The notes under the pieces were generated by a model. The model saw nothing but the letters and a program-made list of their open reading frames with translations, was not told the origin of the DNA and did no database searches. A stretch of 64,000 nucleotides of DNA from Shimia sp. (lineage in GTDB: Bacteria > Pseudomonadota > Alphaproteobacteria > Rhodobacterales > Rhodobacteraceae): NCBI RefSeq assembly GCF_022448905.1, contig NZ_JAKVCW010000006.1:124001-188000 (forward strand). Direction: 5' to 3'. Position numbers and translations under genes: made by a program. Positions 8,133 to 16,700 of the stretch are shown in pieces (the stretch's first letter is position 1; the number at the start of each line of letters is the position of its first letter).

Positions 8133-9164
8133 TTACCGCCCGCGCTGGCCCAGCATCGCCAGTCGCAGGAATAACCGCTCCACCAGCGCCATCTCCGGCG
8201 CCCGCTGTCCGGCGGACCGCAGCTGCAAATCGGTGTCGGTCAGGCCGGTCAACGCCTGCTCCAGCTTGGGTGCGCCCCAGCTCGACGCCTGTCGCACCAT
8301 ACGATCCCGACGCGGCCCAAAAATCGGTGGGCGCATCCGGGCAATGCCCGCCGCTGCCCCACCGGGGTCTGCCGCCGCACCATAGAGCGCCCGGAAATGC
8401 CGGGTGGCCGAGATGATCAGCAATACGGGGTTCACGCCTTGCGCTTCCAGCTTGCGCAGCACCGGGCCAATCTCCCGCGCACGGCCTTCCGCGACGATGT
8501 TCAAGATGTCATCCAACGCGGCTTCTGTGGACACGGGCGCGCAGGCCGCCACCTCTTCAGAGGTCACCGGCAAGTCGTCCTTGAACTTATAAAGCGCCAG
8601 TTTTTCACAGGTCTGCCGAAAATCGCCGGGGTCCAGCTCACGCGCCAGATTGAACAGGTCGGTCATCGCTTCCTGCTCAACATTGCCAAGACCGGCAGCC
8701 TTCAAGTCGGCCTCGATCTCCTCGCGGCTGGGCGGATCGTTGTAAATCCCCACCGCATAGGCATTGCGATGGGTCTCAAACGCCTTGCGCATCTTAGAAC
8801 TGGCCTTGAGCTGCCCAGCGGTCACCACAATCTGTGCATCACCTTCGGCCCAATCCTCGAGCGCGCTCAGAATCGCCGGTGCCCCAGCATCTGTCGCGCC
8901 TTCGACAAACACCACGCGTGGTCCGGGAAAGAAGCTCACTTCCTTGATGGCATCCAGCACGGCGGCTTTGTCTTTGCGCAAATCCGCCCCGGGAATGCGC
9001 GTCAACCGCATTTCCTCTTCACCCTGCGGGCCAATCAAAGCGGCAATCACCTCTTGGCGCTTCAGCGCCACGCGCATCGCGTCGGGCCCGTAAATCAACA
9101 GGCCGGTGCGATCTGCCTCGGGGGTGCCAAAATACCGGTTGGCGTCGCGCGCAGAAAGCTTCAT
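8133..9164 (-). CDS. holA: DNA polymerase III subunit delta
   Basis: 343 aa, the normal size for HolA. It loads the beta sliding clamp as part of the clamp-loader complex. Family features visible are the N-terminal LLIYGPDAMRV (degenerate P-loop region), VVFVEGATDAG and VVTAGQLKASSKMRKAFE in the ATPase-like domain, LARELDPGDFRQTCEKLALY in the middle, and the C-terminal collar helices (ALVERLFLRLAML). Its ATG overlaps the stop of lptE by four bases, placing it last in the leuS-lptE-holA operon, an order common in alphaproteobacteria. Confidence 0.9.
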   Translation of the reverse strand: MKLSARDANRYFGTPEADRTGLLIYGPDAMRVALKRQEVIAALIGPQGEEEMRLTRIPGADLRKDKAAVLDAIKEVSFFPGPRVVFVEGATDAGAPAILSALEDWAEGDAQIVVTAGQLKASSKMRKAFETHRNAYAVGIYNDPPSREEIEADLKAAGLGNVEQEAMTDLFNLARELDPGDFRQTCEKLALYKFKDDLPVTSEEVAACAPVSTEAALDDILNIVAEGRAREIGPVLRKLEAQGVNPVLLIISATRHFRALYGAAADPGGAAAGIARMRPPIFGPRRDRMVRQASSWGAPKLEQALTGLTDTDLQLRSAGQRAPEMALVERLFLRLAMLGQRGR

Positions 9165-9667
9165 GCCGTCTCAGACGCCGCATAGGCCTGAAGATCGACC
9201 ACAATCCGATCCGCCAGAATCACCATCAGCCGTTCATAAGCGTCGTCTTTTGCAGCCAGCTCCGAAACCGTGCTGCCGCTGGCCGAATAGCTTGTGAAGC
9301 TCGACACCTTGCCGGTGGTCAGCACCTCTTTGTTGTCCATCCCGCGCAAAGCGTAAGTCACGGAACCAATGACATCAAAGCGGTTGGTCACCTGGGCAGA
9401 GGTGCGGCCCACGCCACGTTCATCCAGATGCAACGCCAACGATAGCCCATACTCTGGTGCGCCACCCGGTTGCCCCAAACGATTTTCCAGCTCACGCACC
9501 AACACGTAACTTTCATTGGCCTTGGGCTCATCCACCAGCACATTGTTGAGCAGCATCGAGGCCGCCCCATCCGTGCCATAGACAGGCTCAAATCCACAGC
9601 CGCTCAGGGAGGTGCCCCCCAACGCGGCTGCAGACAACATAAAGAAGCGGCGGTTAAACGACGACAT
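9161..9667 (-). CDS. lptE: LPS-assembly lipoprotein LptE
   Basis: 168 aa. The signal is [20 protein letters not shown], with a lipobox ending LSGC and twin arginines that suggest possible Tat export. The mature part begins [10 protein letters not shown], the alphaproteobacterial LptE start, and has the expected small size. LptE plugs the LptD barrel and helps deliver LPS to the outer surface. It overlaps the 3' end of leuS by 14 bases and the start of holA by four, so translation is tightly coupled. Confidence 0.85.
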   Translation of the reverse strand: MSSFNRRFFMLSAAALGGTSLSGCGFEPVYGTDGAASMLLNNVLVDEPKANESYVLVRELENRLGQPGGAPEYGLSLALHLDERGVGRTSAQVTNRFDVIGSVTYALRGMDNKEVLTTGKVSSFTSYSASGSTVSELAAKDDAYERLMVILADRIVVDLQAYAASETA

Positions 9668-12230
9668 TCACAATCCGACCGGGGACAACAATCATCTTTT
9701 TGGGCTGGGCCCCATCCAGCGCTCGGACAACAGCTTCATGCGCCAGCGCCAGCTTTTCAACCTCTTCTTTTGGCAGGTCTTTGGCCACGGTGATCTCACC
9801 CCGGCGTTTGCCGTTGATCTGGATCGGAAGCGTCACATTGGCCTCAACCAGCATCGCCTCATCGGCTTTCGGCCATGGTGCGTTTACGATCAGGCCTTCG
9901 CCGCCCTGATGCGCCCAGATATCTTCCGCGAGGTGCGGCGTCATTGGCGACATCAGCTGTGCCAGGGTCATGATCGCTTCGCGTTTCGCCGCCTTACCCG
10001 CCTTGGATTTGGCAATGGTGTTGGTGAAGGCATAAAGCTTCGCAATCGAGGCGTTGAAACCAAAGCTTTCCACACCCAGCGTCACATCGCGGATTGCTTT
10101 ATGCGTCTCACGCAGCAACTCGTCGTCACCTTGCCCCTTGGCACCGTCGTCCATCTCGCCAATCTTGTCGCAGAGGTTCCAGACGCGGGTCAGGTGCTTG
10201 TAGGCCGCTTCCGCGCCGGAAGCCGTCCACTCCACATCGCGCTCGGGTGGACTGTCAGACAGTACAAACCACCGCGCGGTGTCAGCGCCAAAGGCGGTGA
10301 TGATGTCGACGGGGTCCACGACATTGTTCTTGGACTTGGACATCTTGGCAGAAGGAATGACCTCTACCTTCTCGCCGGTCTCTTTCACAAAGGTGCCACC
10401 GTCACGTTCTTCCACTTCCGCAGGATAGTGATAGATCGCGCGGCCGTTTTCGTCGGTGCGCTCTGCGTTCTTATAGATCGCGTGTGTCACCATGCCTTGG
10501 GTGAACAGCGCGTCAAACGGCTCTTTTGCGCTTTCTGGCAGGTGGCCACAGATGTGCATCGCCCGTGCAAAGAAACGCGAATAGAGCAGGTGCAAAATCG
10601 CGTGTTCAATGCCGCCGATGTACTGATCGACGTTCATCCAATACGCCGCATCTTCGGCCACGGTTGGCGTGTCTGCCTTAGGTGCAGTGAAGCGAGCAAA
10701 GTACCAGGAGCTGTCCACAAAGGTGTCCATAGTGTCGGTTTCACGCTTCGCAGGCGCACCGCAGTTAGGGCACTTACAATCGCGCCAGCTAGGATGACGG
10801 TCCAGCGGGTTGCCCGGCACAGAGAAATCAATCGCCTTGCCGTCTTCATCATAGGGCAGCGCAATTGGCAGGTTCTCTTTCTTCTCCGGCACCACGCCGC
10901 ACTCATCACAATGCATAACCGGAATCGGGCAGCCCCAATAGCGCTGACGGCTCAGACCCCAGTCACGCAGGCGGAAGTTGGTCACACCTTTGCCCCAACC
11001 GGCATTCTCGGCAAAATCGATGGTCACATCGATGGCTTCCTGTCCGGTGGCCTCATCCAGACCGGCAAAATGGTTTTGCCATTTCACCTTCTCTTCTTTG
11101 CCGGGCACAAACGCGGTGTTCTCCACCGGTGTCTCGTCGCCAATCGCAAAGAAGGTGTCGACCACGGGCAGGTCATATTTGCGGCAGAAATCCAAATCGC
11201 GCTGATCATGCGCCGGGCAAGCAAAGATCGCGCCGGTACCGTAGTCCATCAAAATGAAGTTCGCGATCCAAACCGGCAGCTCCCACTCGGGGTTCAGCGG
11301 GTGCTTCACGCGAATGCCAGTGTCATAGCCCAGCTTCTCTGCAGTCTCGATGGCCTCTTCCGTGGTGCCGCCCTTGCGGCACTCCGCAACAAAGGCTGCC
11401 ACGTCTGGGTTCGCCGCTTCCAATTCTTTGGCAATTGGGTGGTCTGGCGAAATCCCCACAAAGGAGGCGCCCATCAGCGTGTCGGGGCGAGTCGTATAAA
11501 CAGTGATCGGCGCGCCACCATCCACACGCTCAAAGCCAAATTCCAGACCGCGCGACTTGCCGATCCAGTTCTCCTGCATCAGCCGCACTTTCGCAGGCCA
11601 ATTGTCCAGCCCGTCCAGCGCGGTCAGCAACTCGTCGGAATAGTCGGAAATCTTGAAGAACCACTGCGTCAGCTCACGCCGCTCCACCAACGCACCTGAG
11701 CGCCAGCCACGGCCGTTCTCCACCTGCTCGTTGGCTAGCACGGTCATGTCGACCGGGTCCCAGTTCACCACCGCGTTTTTGCGGTAGACGAGACCTTTCT
11801 CAAGGAAATCAAGGAACAACGCCTGCTGCTGACCGTAATAATCCTCGTCGCAAGTGGCAAACATGCGCGACCAGTCCAGCGACAGGCCCAGCGGCTTCAT
11901 CTGCTCAACCATCGTGTCGATGTTGGAGTAGGTCCAATCCTTCGGGTGGCCGCCAGAGGCCATCGCCGCGTTTTCCGCTGGCATACCAAACGCGTCAAAC
12001 CCCATCGGGTGCAGCACATTGTGACCGGTGGAGATTTTGTAGCGCGCGATCACGTCGCCCATGGTGTAATTGCGCACGTGCCCCATGTGCAGCTTGCCCG
12101 ACGGGTAGGGGAACATCTCCAGCACGTAATACTTGGGCTTGCTCTCATCCCGAACGGCCTTGAAGGTCTCGGTCTTGGCCCAGGCCTCTTGCCAGCGGGC
12201 TTCAATCTCTGCGGGGCTATAGCGCGACAT
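9654..12230 (-). CDS. leuS: Leucine--tRNA ligase
   Basis: 858 aa, typical for bacterial LeuRS. It charges tRNA-Leu in the cytoplasm. Class I motifs are present: [20 protein letters not shown] (HMGH signature) and [12 protein letters not shown] (KMSKS). The CP1 editing domain lies between, with [12 protein letters not shown], and zinc-site cysteines are seen in CDECG and CPNCGAP. The ATG at 12230 begins [14 protein letters not shown], matching family starts; an earlier in-frame Met at 12248 adds only six residues. It is the first gene of the leuS-lptE-holA operon, divergent from the glycosyltransferase. Confidence 0.96.
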   Translation of the reverse strand: MSRYSPAEIEARWQEAWAKTETFKAVRDESKPKYYVLEMFPYPSGKLHMGHVRNYTMGDVIARYKISTGHNVLHPMGFDAFGMPAENAAMASGGHPKDWTYSNIDTMVEQMKPLGLSLDWSRMFATCDEDYYGQQQALFLDFLEKGLVYRKNAVVNWDPVDMTVLANEQVENGRGWRSGALVERRELTQWFFKISDYSDELLTALDGLDNWPAKVRLMQENWIGKSRGLEFGFERVDGGAPITVYTTRPDTLMGASFVGISPDHPIAKELEAANPDVAAFVAECRKGGTTEEAIETAEKLGYDTGIRVKHPLNPEWELPVWIANFILMDYGTGAIFACPAHDQRDLDFCRKYDLPVVDTFFAIGDETPVENTAFVPGKEEKVKWQNHFAGLDEATGQEAIDVTIDFAENAGWGKGVTNFRLRDWGLSRQRYWGCPIPVMHCDECGVVPEKKENLPIALPYDEDGKAIDFSVPGNPLDRHPSWRDCKCPNCGAPAKRETDTMDTFVDSSWYFARFTAPKADTPTVAEDAAYWMNVDQYIGGIEHAILHLLYSRFFARAMHICGHLPESAKEPFDALFTQGMVTHAIYKNAERTDENGRAIYHYPAEVEERDGGTFVKETGEKVEVIPSAKMSKSKNNVVDPVDIITAFGADTARWFVLSDSPPERDVEWTASGAEAAYKHLTRVWNLCDKIGEMDDGAKGQGDDELLRETHKAIRDVTLGVESFGFNASIAKLYAFTNTIAKSKAGKAAKREAIMTLAQLMSPMTPHLAEDIWAHQGGEGLIVNAPWPKADEAMLVEANVTLPIQINGKRRGEITVAKDLPKEEVEKLALAHEAVVRALDGAQPKKMIVVPGRIVNVVV

Positions 12231-12418
12231 GCGGTGGCACCTTTTCATCTATTCGTGTCAGCCACTTCAAAAGCGTGGCGCGGGTTGCGCAAGGTGATAG
12301 GCCGCCCGCGCGCCTTGGTCCAGTCACAAGCGCCGCAATTTGACCTATCACATGGCTTACCGTGGCCTATTTTCGCGCTATACACCTCTAACAAGAATAT
12401 TTGAGACAGGTTGTTGGC

Positions 12419-13681
12419 GTGAAAATCCTCTTCATTCACCAGAATTTCCCGGGACAGTTCAAACATCTGGCACCGGAGTTGGTTGCGCGCGGCCATGACG
12501 TGCGCTCGATCACTTTGCGCGCGAAACAGCGCGGCACCTGGCAGGGGGTGGAACTCTACCCCTATCAAATCAAACGCAAACCGGCGCAGGGCTTGCACCC
12601 GTGGATGGTCGATTTTGAAACCAAAGTTCTGCGCGCCGAGGCTTGTTATGCCGCCGCGCGCAATATCCGCGATCAGGAAGGCTACACGCCGGATGTGATT
12701 GTCGCCCATCCGGGCTGGGGTGAGTCGATGTTTTTGCGCGATCTTTGGCCGACCGCGCGCATTGGTCTCTATTGCGAGCTTTATTATGCGCTCCATGACA
12801 CCGACACGCATTTTGACTCGGAATTCCCCAAGCGCAATGCCGACACTGATTCCATCCGCCTGCGGCTGAAGAACCTCAACAATATGATGCATCATCAGTC
12901 TGCGGACCTTGGCATCAGTCCAACCCAGTTTCAGGCAAACACCTTCCCGCCGGAATACAAAGACATCATCAGTGTGATTCACGATGGCATCGATACAGAT
13001 GTGGTGAAGCCGAATCCGGACGCCTCCCTAACGTTGCAGGATGGCACGGTTCTGACCCGCGAAGACGAGGTCATCACCTTTGTGAACCGCAACCTGGAGC
13101 CTTACCGCGGCTATCACGTCTTTATGCGCGCGCTGCCGGAGCTGCTCAAACAGCGCCCAAACGCCCGTGTGCTTATCGTGGGCGGCGATGAGGTGAGCTA
13201 CGGCGCAGCCCCACCGAAAGGTCAAACCTGGAAGCAAATCTACATCGACGAAGTGCGCGGCAAAATTCCGACCCCCAACTGGGAGCGCGTACATTTCCTC
13301 GGCAAAGTGCCTTACGACCAATTCCTCTCCATGCTGCAAATCAGCAAGGCCCATGTCTACCTGACCTATCCCTTTGTGCTCAGTTGGTCTTTGATGGAGG
13401 CCATGGCCATCGGCGCGCCGATTGTCGCCAGCGACACTGCACCTGTGACCGAAGTCATCACTCATGGTGAAACCGGCCGCTTGTTCCCATTCTTTGATGG
13501 CGAGCGCATGATCGAAGAAATCTGCACCGTGCTGGATGACCCCGACATGTGCGCCGAGATGGCCAAAGCCTCCCGTGCCTATGCGGTAGAGAATTATGAT
13601 TTGCAGAGCTGCTGTCTGCCCAAGCAACTGGAGTGGATTCAAAAGCTGCACGATATGCCTCCGGGCGCATTGCGTAGCTGA
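12419..13681 (+). CDS. Glycosyltransferase family 4 protein
   Basis: 420 aa GT-B fold protein. The N-terminal Rossmann domain starts KILFIHQNFPGQFKHLAPEL; the C-terminal GT4 domain has NRNLEPYRGYHVFMRALPEL, VLIVGGDEVSYG and VHFLGKVPYDQFLSML. The acceptor/nucleotide segment YLTYPFVLSWSLMEAMAIGAPIVAS supplies the E-x7-E-like pattern. It probably transfers a sugar from an activated donor to an envelope or cell-surface polymer; neither is identifiable. The GTG start at 12419 sits nine bases after GAGACAGG. It stands alone, with no polysaccharide cluster around it. Confidence 0.8.
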   Translation: MKILFIHQNFPGQFKHLAPELVARGHDVRSITLRAKQRGTWQGVELYPYQIKRKPAQGLHPWMVDFETKVLRAEACYAAARNIRDQEGYTPDVIVAHPGWGESMFLRDLWPTARIGLYCELYYALHDTDTHFDSEFPKRNADTDSIRLRLKNLNNMMHHQSADLGISPTQFQANTFPPEYKDIISVIHDGIDTDVVKPNPDASLTLQDGTVLTREDEVITFVNRNLEPYRGYHVFMRALPELLKQRPNARVLIVGGDEVSYGAAPPKGQTWKQIYIDEVRGKIPTPNWERVHFLGKVPYDQFLSMLQISKAHVYLTYPFVLSWSLMEAMAIGAPIVASDTAPVTEVITHGETGRLFPFFDGERMIEEICTVLDDPDMCAEMAKASRAYAVENYDLQSCCLPKQLEWIQKLHDMPPGALRS

Positions 13682-13684
13682 AAC

Positions 13685-13717
13685 AAAAAAACCGCAGCCT
13701 CAAGACTGCGGTTTTTT
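13685..13717. terminator. Bidirectional terminator between the glycosyltransferase and DUF3576 genes
   Basis: AAAAAACCGCAG and CTGCGGTTTTTT form a perfect stem around an 8-nt loop, giving a U-tract on either strand. It serves both convergent genes. Confidence 0.85.
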
Positions 13718-13737
13718 GAGAATCACTGGAAGTCAGA

Positions 13738-14214
13738 TCAAATCTTGCGATCGGCAATCCGAATCTGCCGCGCCCGCGTGAGAATCGCATCTTCCACCGC
13801 GCGCGCCGTGCTTTCCGGCACCGCCCGTCCGCCACTGGATTGCAACGCCACATTCAAAGACCGCGCGTCGAGCGAAGAATCACGGATGTAAATCGTGGCG
13901 CGGTAAGAGCGTCCACCACCAGGAGGGGTGCCATAGCCAGTAGAGATCACGCCGCTAAACGGGTCCACCGTCTGAATCGGCAAGAAGTCCAGAACTTCCA
14001 TTGAGGCCGCCCAAAGGTATTTGTTCACCCGAACGGTCTCATCTGAGTTGTCCGGACCAAAGATGTCCCAGATGGTCTCACGTTCCTGACTGTATTCGGT
14101 GGTGCGGCCGTCGGCCAAAAGGCCAGTGGGGTTTTTGTCCCGGTTGCCACAGGCGCTGAGAGACAGCGCAGCAACAAGAGCGGCCAGCAGGACGGGGCGA
14201 CGGGTAAGTTCCAT
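13738..14214 (-). CDS. DUF3576 domain-containing lipoprotein
   Basis: 158 aa. The signal peptide ends in the lipobox ALSLSAC, so the mature protein is a lipid-anchored periplasmic or outer-membrane protein. The body (TIWDIFGPDNSDETVRVNKY, then DPFSGVISTGYGTPPGGG and YRATIYIRDSSLDARSL) is the conserved DUF3576 core found in alphaproteobacteria. Function is unknown. It forms its own transcription unit, with a long untranslated region beyond its start shared with the porin promoter. Confidence 0.8.
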   Translation of the reverse strand: MELTRRPVLLAALVAALSLSACGNRDKNPTGLLADGRTTEYSQERETIWDIFGPDNSDETVRVNKYLWAASMEVLDFLPIQTVDPFSGVISTGYGTPPGGGRSYRATIYIRDSSLDARSLNVALQSSGGRAVPESTARAVEDAILTRARQIRIADRKI

Positions 14215-14525
14215 AAAACTGCCTCAAGACGTGGTTTGTACCCGTCCTAGCCAACCCCCGCGCGTTGGGCAAGAGTCTTACGCCTTATATAAGGGCACGC
14301 CTCACGCAGCAGCGAAATCGCCCAAGCCTGCGTATTGGTTAATGTATCGGCGGTTTTTTGCTTGGGAAAATGGACTGTGACATGTCTGCACCACGTCTGG
14401 TCATCTTCTCTTAAACCTTCGCGCGGTGCTTGCCAAAACACCCTGAAAAGAGCGAGAGACTACGGCATACCCAATCAGGGATTCTCCGGGTTGGGCGCAT
14501 GAATTGGAAATCCGAGGGAAAAATC
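14215..14525. promoter_or_regulatory. 311-bp intergenic region with divergent promoters and porin leader
   Basis: No coding sequence is supported here. It separates the divergent DUF3576 and porin genes. It contains the perfect 12-bp palindrome CCTTATATAAGG at 14283-14294 and, near the porin, CCCAA (14470-14474) paired with TTGGG (14491-14495) as a small possible leader hairpin. The porin Shine-Dalgarno GAGGGAAA lies just before 14526. The length suggests a regulated porin promoter with a long untranslated leader; which elements are used cannot be told from sequence alone. Confidence 0.45.
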
Positions 14526-15446
14526 ATGAAAAAGATTCTCTTCGCTTCTACTGCACTGGTCGCCACCGCGGGCATGGCAGCAGCAGAACTGACCTGGTCC
14601 GGCTCCGGCCGCTTGGGTGTTGTATACACTGAAGACGCAGCAAACGACACCGTTCTGGATCACCGCTTCCGTCTGACCGTGAACGGCGTGACCGAAACTG
14701 ACGGTGGCGTTAAGTTTGAAGGTCGTATTCGTTGGCAAGCTGACGACACCGCAACCAACGGTGGCGGCGCAACCGGCGGCGCAGGCGCAGCTGGCTTCGC
14801 GATCTCCACTGGTGGTCTCCGCGTTGACGTTGGTCACGTATCTGACGTGTTCGACTCTGGTGATGTGATCAACTGGGGTGGTTACGGCGTTGGCTACACT
14901 GGTTTCCTGGACCAGGCAGCGAACTTCTCTAACTTCGAAAAGCGTGGCTTCGGCAACGGTGCTCGTCAGGTTCAGACCATCAAAGCTCTGTACACTGTAT
15001 CTGACTTCACAGTGTCCGCTTCCTACACTCTGAACGACACCTCCATCGCAGGTTCCGACGAAGCATGGCAGATCGGTGCTGGCTACAGCTTCGGTGCACA
15101 CCGCATCGGCGCAATGTACGGTGACAACGCTGACTCCAACCCTCTGGCGGGCAAGCAGTGGGCAATCGGTGCTAACGGTTCCTTCGGTGACTTCGCATAC
15201 GCGGTTCTGGTTGGTGATAACGACACCACCGATGACACCATGTACGGTCTGTCCGGTTCCTACGCCGTTTCCGCAGCTGGCTCCATCTCCGCATTCGTCT
15301 CCGGTGGCGGCGGCTCTGGTGTAGACACTTCCTACGGTATTGGCTACTCCCACTCCCTGGGTGGCGGTGTATCCCTGGCCGCAGGTGTTGGTTCCGGCAC
15401 CGACGGCAAGACCAAAGCAGACGCAGGCGTGACCTTCAGCTTCTAA
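14526..15446 (+). CDS. Outer-membrane porin
   Basis: 306 aa. The signal peptide MKKILFASTALVATAGMAAA is followed by ELTWSGSGRLGVVYTED, the typical first strand of alphaproteobacterial (Rhodobacter-type) general porins, and by alternating polar/hydrophobic strands and glycine-rich loops. The last residue is phenylalanine (TFSF), the C-terminal signal used by the BAM complex. Codon choice favours GGT, GCA and GCT more than neighbouring genes, as expected for a highly expressed gene. GAGGGAAA fixes the start; a strong terminator follows. Confidence 0.9.
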   Translation: MKKILFASTALVATAGMAAAELTWSGSGRLGVVYTEDAANDTVLDHRFRLTVNGVTETDGGVKFEGRIRWQADDTATNGGGATGGAGAAGFAISTGGLRVDVGHVSDVFDSGDVINWGGYGVGYTGFLDQAANFSNFEKRGFGNGARQVQTIKALYTVSDFTVSASYTLNDTSIAGSDEAWQIGAGYSFGAHRIGAMYGDNADSNPLAGKQWAIGANGSFGDFAYAVLVGDNDTTDDTMYGLSGSYAVSAAGSISAFVSGGGGSGVDTSYGIGYSHSLGGGVSLAAGVGSGTDGKTKADAGVTFSF

Positions 15447-15469
15447 TAGCTGAGAGACGTCAAGTCTTT

Positions 15470-15504
15470 GGGGCGGGCTCGCAAGAGCCTGCCCCTTTCT
15501 TTTT
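15470..15504 (+). terminator. Strong terminator of the porin gene
   Basis: GGGGCGGGCTC pairs with GAGCCTGCCCC (one G-T wobble) around a GCAA tetraloop and is followed by TTTCTTTTT. Confidence 0.92.
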
Positions 15505-15552
15505 GTGCAAAACCATGGTTTTTGCAGAGCCGTATCAACAGAAGGCCTGCCC

Positions 15553-16203
15553 ATGTCGCTCTCCGAAATTCAAAGCCGCATCGCCAAAGCTGAAACCGCC
15601 GCCGGACGTCCCGCTGGCGACACCAAGCTGATTGCAGTCAGCAAGCGCCAGCCTGATGACGTTGTTGAGGCGGTGCTGAAGCAGGGCCACCGGCTGTTTG
15701 GGGAAAACCAGGTGCAGGAAGCTGCGGGCAAATGGCCAACCTTCCGCGAAACCTATCCCGATGCCGAGGTGCACCTGCTGGGGCCGCTGCAAACCAACAA
15801 GGCCCGTCAGGCACTGGGTCTGTTCAGCGCCATCCACTCACTTGATCGTCCCAAACTGGCCAAAACCCTGGCTCGCCTCGCGCAGGAAGAAGGCACCTGT
15901 CCCGAGCTGTTCGTTCAGGTCAACACCGGCGAAGAAGAGCAGAAATCCGGCGTGCTGCTGGCGGAAGTGGACAGTTTTGTCGCCGACTGCCGTGCGATGG
16001 ATTTGCCGGTTGTCGGCCTGATGTGCATCCCGCCTGTGGACGAGGAGCCGTCTTTGCATTTTGCGCTGCTCGCCAAACTGGCTGCCCGCAATGGTCTTGC
16101 TGGTTTGTCTATGGGCATGAGCGGCGACTATGAGCGCGCCGTGGCGCTTGGCGCCACCCATGTGCGGGTGGGCTCTGCAATCTTTGGCGCACGCGACTAC
16201 TAG
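15553..16203 (+). CDS. YggS family PLP-binding protein (PLP homeostasis protein)
   Basis: 216 aa, close to the ~230 aa family size. The alanine-racemase-like barrel starts with LIAVSKRQPDDVV, where the lysine binds PLP, followed by GHRLFGENQVQEA, HLLGPLQTNKAR and SMGMSGDYERAVALGATHVRVGSAIFG, which holds the phosphate site. The family (YggS/PROSC) buffers PLP and influences amino-acid pools; no catalytic activity is firmly known. The ATG at 15553 is chosen by family agreement and AGAAGGCC upstream. Its stop overlaps that of the convergent L,D-transpeptidase gene. Confidence 0.9.
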   Translation: MSLSEIQSRIAKAETAAGRPAGDTKLIAVSKRQPDDVVEAVLKQGHRLFGENQVQEAAGKWPTFRETYPDAEVHLLGPLQTNKARQALGLFSAIHSLDRPKLAKTLARLAQEEGTCPELFVQVNTGEEEQKSGVLLAEVDSFVADCRAMDLPVVGLMCIPPVDEEPSLHFALLAKLAARNGLAGLSMGMSGDYERAVALGATHVRVGSAIFGARDY

Positions 16204-16700
16204 TTAGGTTTCACGATCACTCGCGTGCCCGGCGCTGCTCGGGCCGCGATCCAGTGTAAGTGTTTGCGCTCAAAAGCAATACAGCCTTCGGTTGGAAAAC
16301 CCGGCCGCCGCCATTGGTGCAGGAAAATGGCCGATCCTTTGCCGGCCTGCGCCTGCGGCCAATTCCAATCGGTCAGCAGGATCACATCATACAGCGGATC
16401 TGCCCGCCGCAGTTTCTCATGACTTGGCGCATAAGGCGTACGCACCATCTGGTTGTAGTCCAGATCCTCACTGGCATCCGACCACAGGTCATCTTTGCCT
16501 ATGGCGGTTGCCCATGGGGCGGGCTGCACAAGTCGGTCGGCGCGATAGAGAAGGCCCGTGATGTGATGCACGCCCACCGGCGTCGCGCCATCGCCCTCGA
16601 GTTTGTCCCGCCGAATACCCCCCTTGCCAATGCTGCAGGGGAAATACCGTCCCATAAACCGCACGCCGCGCGGGGTCAGAACCAGATCATGGGGGCTCAC
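16200..16700 (-). CDS. L,D-transpeptidase (YkuD) domain protein without an evident signal peptide
   Basis: 166 aa, essentially one YkuD domain. The catalytic segment is HQWRRPGFPTEGCIAFERKH, with the conserved His and the nucleophilic Cys in the GC pair. YkuD enzymes cross-link peptidoglycan or attach proteins to it in the periplasm. The N-terminus (MSPHDLVLTPRGVRFMGRYF) is not a normal signal peptide, so either export is by an unusual route or the activity differs. Its ATG overlaps the ribA stop by four bases, an odd pairing that suggests shared transcription rather than shared function. Confidence 0.8.
   Translation of the reverse strand: MSPHDLVLTPRGVRFMGRYFPCSIGKGGIRRDKLEGDGATPVGVHHITGLLYRADRLVQPAPWATAIGKDDLWSDASEDLDYNQMVRTPYAPSHEKLRRADPLYDVILLTDWNWPQAQAGKGSAIFLHQWRRPGFPTEGCIAFERKHLHWIAARAAPGTRVIVKPN

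Noticed and set aside
9612-11699. A 695-codon open frame on the plus strand opposite leuS.
   Set aside because: It lies wholly antisense to a well-supported leucyl-tRNA synthetase and its product has no family features. Long antisense frames arise from the codon pattern of GC-rich genes.
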